Shown: positions 37,676 through 45,649 of the stretch, piece after piece
Layout: each line of letters starts with the position of its first letter
Position numbering within the stretch: position 1 is the first letter of the stretch
NCBI GenBank assembly: GCA_902610815.1
Contig: CACLXG010000004.1
Coordinates: forward strand, 55,369-119,368
DNA from: an uncultured Candidatus Actinomarina sp.
GTDB taxonomy: Bacteria; Actinomycetota; Acidimicrobiia; Actinomarinales; Actinomarinaceae
Direction: 5' to 3'
Length of the DNA: 64,000 nucleotides
Made by a program: the position numbers and the translations under genes
Notes under the pieces: model-generated
What the model was told of the DNA's origin: nothing
What the model saw: only the letters and a program-made list of their open reading frames with translations
Databases searched by the model: none

Positions 37676-38106
37676 TGAAAGTGTTTGCCGAAAATCGAAA
37701 AGCAAGAAACTCATATGAGTTTTTAGATTTCTATGAAGCTGGGGTTGTTCTTTCAGGATCTGAAACAAAAAGTGTACGAAGTGGTGGCGTTTCTATAGTT
37801 GATGCTTTTGCAAGTATTGATAAAGAAGAGGCATATATTATGGAGATGAATATTGAACCATACAAATATTCTGATAATACAGATTACAATCCAAAGTCAC
37901 AAAGAAAACTTCTTTTACATAAAGGAGAGATTAAAAAACTTATCGGACTTTTGTCTCAAAAAGGTTACACATTAATTGCAACTAAGGTATTTGAAAAAAA
38001 TGGATATATAAAAATAGAACTGGCTTTAGCTAAAGGTAAAAAAGATTATGACAAAAGAAAGAAAATTCTAAATAAAGAACACTCAAAAGAAATTAAGAAT
38101 TATTAA
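37675..38106 (+). CDS. smpB: SsrA-binding protein SmpB
   Basis: Binds tmRNA (encoded at 45312-45649) and delivers it to stalled ribosomes. Conserved NRKARNSYEFLDFYEAGVVL, GSETKSVRSGG, NPKSQRKLLLH and a basic C-terminal tail (KKDYDKRKKIL). ATG 37675 overlaps the previous TAA (TAATG) and gives 143 aa starting MKVFAENRKA; a TTG at 37660 would add five non-conserved residues. Overlaps convergent ggt-like gene by 14 bases. Confidence 0.94.
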   Translation: MKVFAENRKARNSYEFLDFYEAGVVLSGSETKSVRSGGVSIVDAFASIDKEEAYIMEMNIEPYKYSDNTDYNPKSQRKLLLHKGEIKKLIGLLSQKGYTLIATKVFEKNGYIKIELALAKGKKDYDKRKKILNKEHSKEIKNY

Positions 38107-39622
38107 AGGCTTTTTCTGTACCAACTCTGACATCAGGCACACCAACAAAATTTCCATCAGAATTCTTATAAATTGTTGAAATTGGACCATATCCAGCTAT
38201 AAGTTTGTTTTCAATTGAAATTTTATGCCCCTTGTTTTCTAGTGAAGATACTTCAGGTTCCTCTATGAATTCAAACTTAATATTTGAGGAAGTATCAGAC
38301 CCAAAATACTCTATCGTCCATCTGGGTTTTTTCATTATCTCTTCAAAACTACTTTCTTCAAGAATATAGGGAAGAATGGTTTGAGCAAGCAACTGAGGTT
38401 GATAACGCCCCCCTCTAGTTCCAGTAATAAAATCTAATAAACCATCTTTAGACCATATTGTTGGGGATAAAGTATGTAGAGGCTTTTTGTTAGGACCTAA
38501 GCTATTTGGGTGACCTTTAATTAGATTGAATCCACACCCTCTGTTGTGAAGAAAAAACCCATAATTTCCCACTCCAATTCTGCTACCAATGCCGTAAAAG
38601 TTTGACTGAATTAATGAAATACCTAGTCCATTCTGATCAACTGCATTCATGTAAGCAGTCCCTCCTCCATGAGGGTTTGGAAAATTATATTTTCCAGCAG
38701 ATTGCTTGTCAAATAGGCTCATTTTATCTCTAATATATACATCATTAGTTCCTAAAAAGTTCTTATCATTTCCTTGGTAGTCAAATGTAATATTGTCCCT
38801 ATCTGATGCACAAATTCTATAAGACTCAATTAATGTGTGAAGATAGTCATCTTTATTATTAATCATTTCAAAACCTTTTAAAGTGCTTAATGTTAAATAT
38901 CCCTGTGTACTCGGAGGACTAGTCCAACCATCGTATCCATAAATTTTTTGATGCAACGGTTCTCTCCATATTGCTTTATAGCTTGATAAGTCTTCTTCAG
39001 TTAGAAAACCGTTTACGGATTTAGATATCTCTTTGGCAATTTCACCATTATAAAAATATTCAAGCCCATGGTCTTTCAATAACTCAAGAGTCTTCCCTAG
39101 TTGAGGGCGTCTAATTAATGTATCAACACTATAGGGTTGATTATCTCTATAGAATGAATATCCCGATTTTTGTCCACTTAATTCATTGCCGTGAATATTT
39201 AACGAATTAAATAACTCTTTGCTTACTTTAAATCCCTCATGACAGAGGTTTATTCCAATATCTAGAATATCTTCAATAGGAATAGTTCCATACTTATTAC
39301 TTAATTCGCTCCATCCTGAAACAGCACCTGGAACAGTTACTGATAAAGAGTGATTTAAAGGTATGCTTTCATAATTTGATAGTAAGCCCTGGTCAACATT
39401 GCTACCTGAATAACCAGATGCATCGAGAAATTCTGGTTTACTTTTACCTGGAACCCAAATAAGTGCGAATAAATCTCCTCCAATACCACAAGTCTCTGGT
39501 GCAACTATTCCTTGGACAAGATTAGTCAATATTGCTGCATCTACAGCATTACCACCCTTATTAAAAATTGTTGAACCAAGTTCTGTTGATAAATAATGCG
39601 GAGAAACAATTACGTTGTTCAT
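38093..39622 (-). CDS. Gamma-glutamyltransferase-family protein
   Basis: 509 aa Ntn-hydrolase precursor that should self-cleave at a Thr. N-terminal FNKGGNAVDAAILTNLVQGIVAPETCGIGGD and the catalytic-threonine segment GGGTAYMNAVDQNGLGISL fit the family; later LSPTIWSKDGLL and GTRGGRYQPQL match the small subunit. No signal peptide is visible, unlike secreted Ggt, so it may act in the cytosol. Substrate unproven: glutathione hydrolase, cephalosporin acylase-like and capsule enzymes share this fold. Confidence 0.85.
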   Translation of the reverse strand: MNNVIVSPHYLSTELGSTIFNKGGNAVDAAILTNLVQGIVAPETCGIGGDLFALIWVPGKSKPEFLDASGYSGSNVDQGLLSNYESIPLNHSLSVTVPGAVSGWSELSNKYGTIPIEDILDIGINLCHEGFKVSKELFNSLNIHGNELSGQKSGYSFYRDNQPYSVDTLIRRPQLGKTLELLKDHGLEYFYNGEIAKEISKSVNGFLTEEDLSSYKAIWREPLHQKIYGYDGWTSPPSTQGYLTLSTLKGFEMINNKDDYLHTLIESYRICASDRDNITFDYQGNDKNFLGTNDVYIRDKMSLFDKQSAGKYNFPNPHGGGTAYMNAVDQNGLGISLIQSNFYGIGSRIGVGNYGFFLHNRGCGFNLIKGHPNSLGPNKKPLHTLSPTIWSKDGLLDFITGTRGGRYQPQLLAQTILPYILEESSFEEIMKKPRWTIEYFGSDTSSNIKFEFIEEPEVSSLENKGHKISIENKLIAGYGPISTIYKNSDGNFVGVPDVRVGTEKAFNNS

Positions 39623-39667
39623 GTTTTCAATTATAAAGAAAAATTTTAATTTATTTATCTCAGAAAG

Positions 39668-39695
39668 TTACTTGTATAAATCGAAAGGTTATAAA
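39668..39695 (+). promoter_or_regulatory. Probable promoter of trxA
   Basis: TTACTT (39668-39673), a 16-nt spacer and TATAAA (39690-39695) lie upstream of trxA, whose AGGAG ribosome site is at 39711-39715. The -35 hexamer and spacing are the same as in the promoter-like pair at 63249-63276. Confidence 0.5.
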
Positions 39696-39719
39696 ATAAG
39701 TAAGCAATTAAGGAGTTAA

Positions 39720-40028
39720 ATGAAAGATATAAATGCACAAGAATATAACGAATTATTAAGTTCTGAAGCACCAGTTGTAATTGATTTTCATGCTACATGG
39801 TGTGGTCCTTGCAAAGTTTTAAGCCCTATTTTAGAAGAGCTCTCAAGTGAAGTTGATGGAGTAGAGTTTGTTAAGCTTGATGTTGACCAACATCCAGAAA
39901 TTGCTGGTGCAAATGGTGTTATGGGCGTACCTACAGTTGTAATGCTTAAAGGTGGAGAAGTTAAAGAGAGATTCGTTGGTGTACAACCAAAAGAAGTCAT
40001 AAAAGAAAAAGTTTCAGCACTAATTTAA
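39720..40028 (+). CDS. trxA: Thioredoxin
   Basis: 102 aa cytosolic disulfide reductase with the active site ATWCGPCKVLSP and the cis-Pro in GVPTVVML. AGGAG precedes ATG 39720 with short spacing. It leads a three-gene cluster: thioredoxin, a membrane-anchored coiled-coil protein and a mycoredoxin-like protein. Confidence 0.95.
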   Translation: MKDINAQEYNELLSSEAPVVIDFHATWCGPCKVLSPILEELSSEVDGVEFVKLDVDQHPEIAGANGVMGVPTVVMLKGGEVKERFVGVQPKEVIKEKVSALI

Positions 40029-40029
40029 T

Positions 40030-40290
40030 TTGCTTAAATTAATTCTTTTTATCCAAATAGTTTTGTTAACCCTATTTTTGGGTGCAGGATATTTTCTATA
40101 TTCAGAATTACAAACTCTGTCTTTAGAAGTTGATAATGCTTTAGCGGTTATTGCAGATATCCAATCTCTGCTACCTAAGTTAGAGGTTGCCGTTGATACA
40201 GTGATCTCACTTGAGACAACTTTTCAAAGCTTGCAAGGATTGAGTGACATACTTACTTTATTACTAGACCCACTTCAGGGAAATTCATAA
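40030..40290 (+). CDS. Small membrane-anchored protein, unknown
   Basis: 86 aa: an N-terminal hydrophobic helix (ILFIQIVLLTLFLGAGYFLY) then a heptad-like helical region (LQTLSLEVDNALAVIADIQSL and beyond). It has no cysteine and no recognised domain. TTG at 40030 lies one base after the trxA stop and the end is one base before the next gene, so it is expressed between two thiol redox proteins. It could be a membrane tether or regulator, which is inference only. Confidence 0.7.
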   Translation: MLKLILFIQIVLLTLFLGAGYFLYSELQTLSLEVDNALAVIADIQSLLPKLEVAVDTVISLETTFQSLQGLSDILTLLLDPLQGNS

Positions 40291-40291
40291 G

Positions 40292-40540
40292 ATGAATATA
40301 AATTTTTATACTACTGACTGGTGTGGAGATTGTGTAAGGTCAAAAGCTCTCTTGAAAAAATTAAATGTTGATTTTAATGAGATCAATGTTGATACAGATC
40401 AAGAAGCAAACGAATATATTAAATCTTTACAAGCTAATCAAAGAAGGATACCTACTATTGTTTTTGATGATGGATCGTTTTTGGTTGAACCATCAGATAT
40501 TGATCTTGAAAATAAGCTAAAAGAATTAAATTACATTTAG
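40292..40540 (+). CDS. Glutaredoxin-like/mycoredoxin-like protein
   Basis: 82 aa with FYTTDWCGDCVRSKALL at the N-terminus, cis-Pro in RRIPTIVF and DGSFLVEPSD. It resembles actinobacterial mycoredoxins (usual CGYC), which reduce mycothiol mixed disulfides, but has CGDC. Asp between the cysteines should alter reactivity. Third gene of the trxA cluster. Confidence 0.85.
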   Translation: MNINFYTTDWCGDCVRSKALLKKLNVDFNEINVDTDQEANEYIKSLQANQRRIPTIVFDDGSFLVEPSDIDLENKLKELNYI

Positions 40541-40624
40541 TAATTTTTGTTAAATCTTTGTTAATCGTTCATAACATATTTTATTTGATATAAAATAACC
40601 TTTAATTTAAATAAGTGGTTTATA

Positions 40625-41407
40625 GTGATTGATAAAAATAATGAATATGAAAAATTTATTAATGGAATACTAGATTTATCAGGTGCAATTGCATTAAATA
40701 ATTTTCGAAAAATTAGAGACCTAACGCTTAAAGGGGATTTAAGTCCTGTAACAAAAGCCGACGAGGATATTGAACAGTTTATTAGAGGTAAAATTCTTGA
40801 AAAGTATCCAGGTCATAAAATTATTGGAGAAGAGTTGGATGATTTTGAAGGGTCAGAAAATGTCACATGGTACATTGATCCAATTGACGGAACAAGAAGC
40901 TTTGTCGCAGGAAAGCATGACTTTGGAACTCTTATAGCCTTAGTAATTAATGATGAATTGATTGGAGGCGTAATAGATTGTCCAGCTCTAGGAGAAAGAT
41001 GGACTTCGTTTAGTTTAAATGAAACTAAGGTGAATCAGAAAATTACAAAATGTAAAGCTGTTGCTGATTTAAAAGATGCTGTTATGGCAACAACTTCAAG
41101 TCATGAATTCGGAATGAAAAAGTGGAGAGCGTATCAATCACTAGAGCAATCTGTAAAGCTTACAACAACAGGAAGTGATTGTTACAATTATGGCTTGCTT
41201 GCCAGTGGCTATATAGATATTGTTGCTGAGAGATTAACTGCCCCTCATGATTATTTACCACTAATCAAAATAGTAGAAGGAGCTGGTGGTATCATGACAG
41301 ATTGGGAGGGTAAAAAGCTAGATTTTAATCAAAGCAATGTATATGTTTTGGCTTCTGCGTCAGAGGAAATTCATAAAATGGCTTTAAAGAAACTAGAAAA
41401 CATGTAA
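40625..41407 (+). CDS. hisN: Inositol monophosphatase-family phosphatase, HisN-like
   Basis: 260 aa, lithium-sensitive phosphatase fold: metal ligands in GEELDDFEG and DPIDGTRSFVAGKHDFG. The strand GVIDCPALGERW and the GLLASGYIDIVAERLTAPHDY region are closest to histidinol-phosphatases of the HisN type, though inositol-1-phosphatase cannot be excluded. GTG start at 40625 is the first in-frame start. The last base is shared with the serA-like gene's ATG (TAATG). Confidence 0.78.
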   Translation: MIDKNNEYEKFINGILDLSGAIALNNFRKIRDLTLKGDLSPVTKADEDIEQFIRGKILEKYPGHKIIGEELDDFEGSENVTWYIDPIDGTRSFVAGKHDFGTLIALVINDELIGGVIDCPALGERWTSFSLNETKVNQKITKCKAVADLKDAVMATTSSHEFGMKKWRAYQSLEQSVKLTTTGSDCYNYGLLASGYIDIVAERLTAPHDYLPLIKIVEGAGGIMTDWEGKKLDFNQSNVYVLASASEEIHKMALKKLENM

Positions 41408-42330
41408 TGAAAATACTTATTTGCGATTCATTAAATAGCAAAGTTTTAGAAGAATTACAATCACTTGGTGAATGTATCGATATCTCATCATCTGAATCAA
41501 AGGATCAAGATTTAGTTTTAGAAATTAGTGATGCAGAAGTTGTAGTTATTAGAAGCTCTACCCAAATGACAAAAGAAATAATTGAAAAAGGAGATAAGCT
41601 CAAAATAATTGCAAGGTGTGGGGTAGGTGTGGACAATATTGATATAGAGTATGCAAAGTCTAAGAATATAGAAGTGACAAATTCACCATCAGCTAATTTG
41701 ACTTCTGTTGTTGAGCTCACTGTTGCTTTAATTATCAATGCAGCAAGAAAAATTAATCTTGCTGATAGTCATTTAAAAGATAGTAAGTGGGATCGAAAAA
41801 AGTTTATTGGAATAGAATTATCTGGAAAACAACTTGGAATTGTAGGGTATGGAAAAGCAGGACGGTTACTGTCTAAGGTAATGAAAAGTTTTGGTATGTC
41901 AATTGCTTTTTATGATCCTTATGTCAAAAAATGGGATGGGCCTGAAAAAAGATTAGAGCTAGATGAATTATTAAGCACATCAGATGTAATTTCAATTCAT
42001 GTAATTAAAACTGAAGAAACAGAGAATTTAATCTCAAAAGAAAAACTTGATTTACTAAAAGAAAGTGCGATATTGATAAATACCTCTAGAGGTGGTGTTG
42101 TAGACGAAGATTATCTAATTGAACTCCTAGGATCAAGTAAGATATTTGGTGCCGGTCTAGATGTTTACTCAGAAGAACCACCTAAAAATATAGATAATTT
42201 TGCAGATATTAATTTAATCACTACGCCACATATAGGAGCATCTACAAATGAGGCACAACTAAAAGCTGGTTTAGATACTGTAGAAAATATACAAAAAATA
42301 TTATCTGGAGATGATTCAGTAGCTCTTTAA
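41407..42330 (+). CDS. serA: D-3-phosphoglycerate dehydrogenase-like protein
   Basis: 307 aa D-2-hydroxyacid dehydrogenase: ARCGVGVDNIDIEYAKS, NAD loop GIVGYGKAGRLLSKVMKSFG, catalytic Arg in INTSRGGVVDE and His in TTPHIGASTNEAQ. Similarity is to SerA, first step of serine synthesis. It lacks the C-terminal ACT and intervening domains of the feedback-regulated actinobacterial SerA, so it is either unregulated SerA or another hydroxyacid dehydrogenase. Confidence 0.82.
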   Translation: MKILICDSLNSKVLEELQSLGECIDISSSESKDQDLVLEISDAEVVVIRSSTQMTKEIIEKGDKLKIIARCGVGVDNIDIEYAKSKNIEVTNSPSANLTSVVELTVALIINAARKINLADSHLKDSKWDRKKFIGIELSGKQLGIVGYGKAGRLLSKVMKSFGMSIAFYDPYVKKWDGPEKRLELDELLSTSDVISIHVIKTEETENLISKEKLDLLKESAILINTSRGGVVDEDYLIELLGSSKIFGAGLDVYSEEPPKNIDNFADINLITTPHIGASTNEAQLKAGLDTVENIQKILSGDDSVAL

Positions 42331-42347
42331 ATTTTTAAAAAAATCTG

Positions 42348-42372
42348 TTGTATTAGTTTTAAAAAAATACAA
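42348..42372. terminator. AT-rich inverted repeat between convergent genes
   Basis: TTGTATT and AATACAA form a 7-bp stem around an 11-base loop in the 90-bp gap between the serA-like gene and the convergent protease. It could be a weak bidirectional terminator; the stem is AT-only except one G-C pair, so support is slight. It is the only convergent pair in the window that has any gap. Confidence 0.25.
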
Positions 42373-42420
42373 TAATTGAATTACGAATTAGTTGTTTAGG
42401 CTGGCACCAATAATTTTTTC

Positions 42421-43563
42421 TTACCGATCGAACTTGCTTTTTATTGTCTCATAAGCAGGCCATCCATATGGTATGCATCCTTCAGTTCCTTTACTTTGTT
42501 GCATCATGACAGGTGCAATAGCTCCTTCTTTTGGACAACCTACGTGTCCCCAGCCAAGAATATGCCCTGTTTCATGATTAATTAGGTAGATTCTGTATGT
42601 TTCTATATCATTTTTGAAATCTACAGCACCATTTTGCCATCTAAAAAAGTTAAGTACAATATTTTGTTCATTTCTGCATGAGTAAATACTATTGGTTTCA
42701 ATTGGTGCGCATAATTCATCAGTTTTTTCTGGGGACGCAAAAATATAAACATAGTCACTATCTTCAACACTAGTTAGCTGAAAAGATTTTTCAGCAATAT
42801 TTGTCCAACCAAGGTCATTATTTAATATAAGAAACAAAAGATTTTTAATACATAAAGGATCAAGACCAAGTGAAGGCTCTATTTTTACTGCGTAATTAAA
42901 TTTTTTCTCATCCCTTTGATTAACATTTTCAGGTATTACCCATTCCTCTGCAGAATTTTCTTTAATTTGTGTTGAATCTATACAGCCACCTTTTAGATCA
43001 GATGTACCAAGATTTTTAGATTTATTTATTACTGAATCATTTAAAAATATTGCTGTTGTAGTTTCCTCCTGACTACTTTTTATATTTAGTACGCTTGTAA
43101 CTTCTATTAATTTTTCATTCCATATAGCAAGGTCTGATTCAATGCTTAAAGAATCGAGTATATCTTCAACATCTTCTTCATTTAAGTTTTGATAATTTGA
43201 AATAAAATAACTTTGAGCATAAGCATAATGAGATGCGTAAGTTGAGCTTTTTTCATCTATTTTATTAAGTACAGACAACCATTCGTTAAGACAATTTTCA
43301 GTAAGGCTAAACCAAGACCCAAATTTTATACATTCATCACTTATTGAGAGTAGTTCATTGTCAATAAATTCTTTTAAGCTTATATCTAATGCATTAAATC
43401 GGTCAATTTCTATTTGTTTTTGAATAGTTGTTGAAGTTAATGTGGTTTCTACTTGTGATGTTTCGGTTTGTTGATCAAGTGAATCACTTAAAAAATTAAA
43501 TGCGAAAAAACTTACACCAAGCAAACTTATTAACAAAATTGAAGATTTAATGGTTTGATTCAT
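42421..43563 (-). CDS. Exported zinc protease, DUF3152-like
   Basis: 380 aa: an N-terminal membrane/signal helix (about 8-26), a Ser/Thr/Glu-rich linker, and a C-terminal metzincin-type motif HETGHILGWGH (His330, Glu331, His334, His340), followed by CPKEGAIAPVMMQQSKG and GCIPYGWP. The motif plus APVM-QQ ending matches actinobacterial DUF3152 proteins. It is anchored or released outside the cell; substrate unknown. It lies 41 bases downstream of the selenoprotein candidate on the same strand. Confidence 0.78.
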   Translation of the reverse strand: MNQTIKSSILLISLLGVSFFAFNFLSDSLDQQTETSQVETTLTSTTIQKQIEIDRFNALDISLKEFIDNELLSISDECIKFGSWFSLTENCLNEWLSVLNKIDEKSSTYASHYAYAQSYFISNYQNLNEEDVEDILDSLSIESDLAIWNEKLIEVTSVLNIKSSQEETTTAIFLNDSVINKSKNLGTSDLKGGCIDSTQIKENSAEEWVIPENVNQRDEKKFNYAVKIEPSLGLDPLCIKNLLFLILNNDLGWTNIAEKSFQLTSVEDSDYVYIFASPEKTDELCAPIETNSIYSCRNEQNIVLNFFRWQNGAVDFKNDIETYRIYLINHETGHILGWGHVGCPKEGAIAPVMMQQSKGTEGCIPYGWPAYETIKSKFDR

Positions 43564-43604
43564 ATAACTTATGTTAAAAGGATATTACTTTCTAATAAAG
43601 GAAA

Positions 43605-44165
43605 TTATTTTTTGTATCCTTTTTCATCTATAAAATCTTCAGCTTCTAATCCAAGCCCATCAGCCACTCTATTTATATAATTAAAGTAAGAAATTATTTG
43701 TACTATCTCTGAAACTTCCTTGTCAATATAACCAAATTCTTTAATTTTTTGTATGTCCGATTTATCAATTTTCCCAGGACTAAGTGTTAATTTTTCAGCA
43801 AAGTAGCAGATAGCTTTTTGTTGTTCTGTTAAACCACTTTCCTTCCAGTTAACAGCTATTTCATCTACTAATTTTTGATCTTTTGTCTCCGACCGGAGAT
43901 CATATAAATGCGCTCTTATTCAATATTCGCATTCATTAGAAATTGAAGTAACTACTGCAAGTAATTCACGATCAAAGCGTGGAACATTTGAACTTCCAAA
44001 CATTGTTGAATTATAGAGACGCATTGAGTCTCTGAGTATTTCTGGGGTTTGTGACTGTATTGTCAATACATTCCATATTCTTCCAGCTCTTCTTAAGCCT
44101 TTTTCATATTCTTTTTTCAGAAGTCCAGTAGAATTTTTAAAATCAAATAATTTTATGAAAGCCAT
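43605..44165 (-). CDS. AhpD/carboxymuconolactone-family peroxidase, probable selenoprotein
   Basis: The frame is open for 186 codons except one TGA (43920-43922) at codon 82. Before it: RFDRELLAVVTSISNECEY. After it: IRAHLYDLRS, then a full C-terminal half with AICYFAEKLTL and VQIISYFNYINRVADGLGL, both typical of AhpD-like peroxidase-related proteins. The UGA occupies the second Cys of the family's CxxC (Cys79-Glu-Tyr-X82). A hairpin with GGUC loop follows. The simplest reading is selenocysteine in a CxxU redox site, giving a thiol/selenol peroxidase or disulfide reductase. A nonsense mutation or sequencing error is the alternative, but the intact downstream half argues against decay. Starts ATG 44165, 30 bases from a divergent PPOX gene. 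Confidence 0.8.
43886..43899 (-). other. Candidate bacterial SECIS hairpin
   Basis: On the minus strand TCTCC-GGTC-GGAGA forms a perfect 5-bp stem with the loop GGUC. The loop starts 25 bases after the UGA at codon 82. The E. coli fdhF SECIS also presents GGUC in its apical loop, 18 bases after UGA. The bulged U of the fdhF stem is not obvious here. Confidence 0.65.
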
Positions 44166-44195
44166 ATTGTCTATTTTTACTTAAAATAAAGGTGT

Positions 44196-44639
44196 ATGCA
44201 ACTTCCAAATGAACTTAAACAAGCAATTGAGAATAATGCATTCTGTTCAATAGCTACAAAAATTAATGAAAATGAGATTCAGAATCATCTAATGTGGGTT
44301 GATTACAAAGAAAATAAAATTCTTATTAATACAGAACAAGGAAGAAAAAAAACAGAAAATATCAGGCAGGAACCAAATTTGTCAATTGTCATTTTTCATC
44401 CATCTGACATGTATTCAAGTTGGGAAATAAGAGGTAGTGTAGAAACAATAGTTCAAGATACTACTGCCAATGATCACATAGACTATTTATCAAATCGATA
44501 CCTAGGCAAGCCTTATAAGCGGACAAAGGATACTACCTGGGAACAAGCAGGCATTAAATCCAGAGAAATATGGGAAGTTGAAGTAAGTAAAATTTTATCT
44601 ATGGTGAGCAGACCTCAGGCAAAATCTGCTTCAGAGTAA
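44196..44639 (+). CDS. PPOX-class (probably F420-dependent) oxidoreductase
   Basis: 147 aa split-barrel flavin/deazaflavin-binding protein: FCSIATKINENEIQNHLMWVDY, ILINTEQGRKKTENIRQEP, LSIVIFHPSDMYSSWEIRG and EIWEVEVSKI follow the pattern of actinobacterial F420-dependent PPOX proteins. Cofactor is inferred from family and from cofD/cofE in the window; FMN is possible. AAAGGTG precedes ATG 44196. It overlaps the convergent unknown gene by 25 bases. Confidence 0.82.
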   Translation: MQLPNELKQAIENNAFCSIATKINENEIQNHLMWVDYKENKILINTEQGRKKTENIRQEPNLSIVIFHPSDMYSSWEIRGSVETIVQDTTANDHIDYLSNRYLGKPYKRTKDTTWEQAGIKSREIWEVEVSKILSMVSRPQAKSASE

Positions 44640-45259
44640 AACTTTAAAAAAGGATTGTTCTCAAAAGATTCCTGTTCTACCCCTAGAAATTCTTTAATTA
44701 AATTTTCTGCATTTAATGAGATATCCCCACCTCTAGATTCGGTGTGTCCTGATTTTCTAAATAAATCTTCGGGAATTTTTTTCATAAATCTTTTAAAGTT
44801 TTCCTCGGATATTCTTAGATGCTTTGCAAGTGATAGCTCTACTTTTACTGATTGCGGTAAGACATTGCAACTAAATACATATAGAGAAGCAAACATAGCC
44901 CAATCTAGCGGTGAGGGTCTTCTGCCTTTTTCAAAAACTGTAAAATCGTAATCAGGGAAATATTTATAAGGAGAGTAGGCTAATCCGGATTTATCAGATA
45001 AAACTTTATAAATATATCGATCAAGTAACTTAATATCCATATTTGGAATGTTATTTTCAATCGTTAATTTACCAATTTGGAATTCACTCTCAGAAGGATG
45101 GATGACTAACTTACTAATTACAATTTTTCCAAAATAGTTTTCTATATCTACATCAATTTGAATATTTTTTGGTATAAAAATTAACCCATCATTATCACTT
45201 GAATCAATTACAACTTGTAATTGTTCATTTAGTTCAAAGCTATTGTTATTAATTTTCAT
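44615..45259 (-). CDS. Conserved-looking protein of unknown function
   Basis: 214 aa, no signal peptide and no family I recognise. The N-terminal half is beta-rich and acidic; the middle has DYDFTVFEKGRRPSPLDWAM, then ASLYVFSCNVLP, and the C-terminal half is helical (LSLAKHLRISEENFKRFMKKIP) and might bind nucleic acid or a partner. Codon and amino-acid use match the neighbours. It is divergent from tmRNA by 52 bases. Confidence 0.6.
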   Translation of the reverse strand: MKINNNSFELNEQLQVVIDSSDNDGLIFIPKNIQIDVDIENYFGKIVISKLVIHPSESEFQIGKLTIENNIPNMDIKLLDRYIYKVLSDKSGLAYSPYKYFPDYDFTVFEKGRRPSPLDWAMFASLYVFSCNVLPQSVKVELSLAKHLRISEENFKRFMKKIPEDLFRKSGHTESRGGDISLNAENLIKEFLGVEQESFENNPFLKFYSEADFA

Positions 45260-45283
45260 ATTTTAAATAATCTAATTCTCAAG

Positions 45284-45289
45284 TATAAT
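45284..45289 (+). promoter_or_regulatory. ssrA: Probable -10 element of the tmRNA promoter
   Basis: A consensus TATAAT sits 23 bases upstream of the tmRNA 5' end, so transcription would begin near 45296 and RNase P would trim to 45312. The -35 region at the right distance (TTTTAA, 45261-45266) is poor. Confidence 0.45.
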
Positions 45290-45311
45290 TTTAGAACTAA
45301 TAAAACTGTAT

Positions 45312-45649
45312 GGGGGTGAACTGGCTTCGACTTTGAAGCGAGTCTCTCAGTAGCGAGTCGAGGGTCCTAGGGCCTCGTAAAAAACGTAGGAAAACAATAT
45401 AACTGCCAAACCTAAGTTGGCTTTAGCAGCCTAACCGCTGCTCGTCATCTATCGGGGCTCCCACCTCGGATAGCAATGGCGTCGAAATGTGGGATGCTGA
45501 GTTGGGTTACCGACTGACTCTTAAGATTTAGGTAAACCTGTTAGGTTATAGGTTCCGATGACTTGCCTAACAGTAAACCATCGGATGCACTCGGAGAAGC
45601 TGTTTGATAGCTTGGAAGGACCGGGGTTCGACTCCCCGCACCTCCACCA
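45312..45649 (+). ncRNA. ssrA: Transfer-messenger RNA (tmRNA)
   Basis: Rescues ribosomes stalled on broken mRNAs together with SmpB. The 5' end GGGGGTGAACTGGCTTCGAC and the 3' end with T-arm GGGGTTCGACTCCCC, acceptor strand CACCTCC and encoded CCA (45647-45649) form the tRNA-like domain. The tag frame starts at GCC 45405 and ends at TAA 45432-45434, encoding AKPKLALAA; the ALAA end is the usual protease signal. Pseudoknot regions lie between. It is one-piece, about 338 bases. Confidence 0.95.

Noticed and set aside
40541..40624. Promoter for the inositol-phosphatase gene (TATAAA at 40589)
   Set aside because: The -10-like hexamer has no convincing -35 at the right distance, and such AT-rich matches are common here.
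42331..42420. A small gene or RNA in the serA-protease gap
   Set aside because: Only a weak AT-rich inverted repeat is present; no reading frame or RNA fold stands out.
43920..44165. An 81-residue stand-alone protein ending at the TGA
   Set aside because: The frame continues past the TGA with the complete second half of the AhpD-like family, and the stop falls on the catalytic CxxC. A short free protein lacking its second redox residue and half the fold is unlikely.
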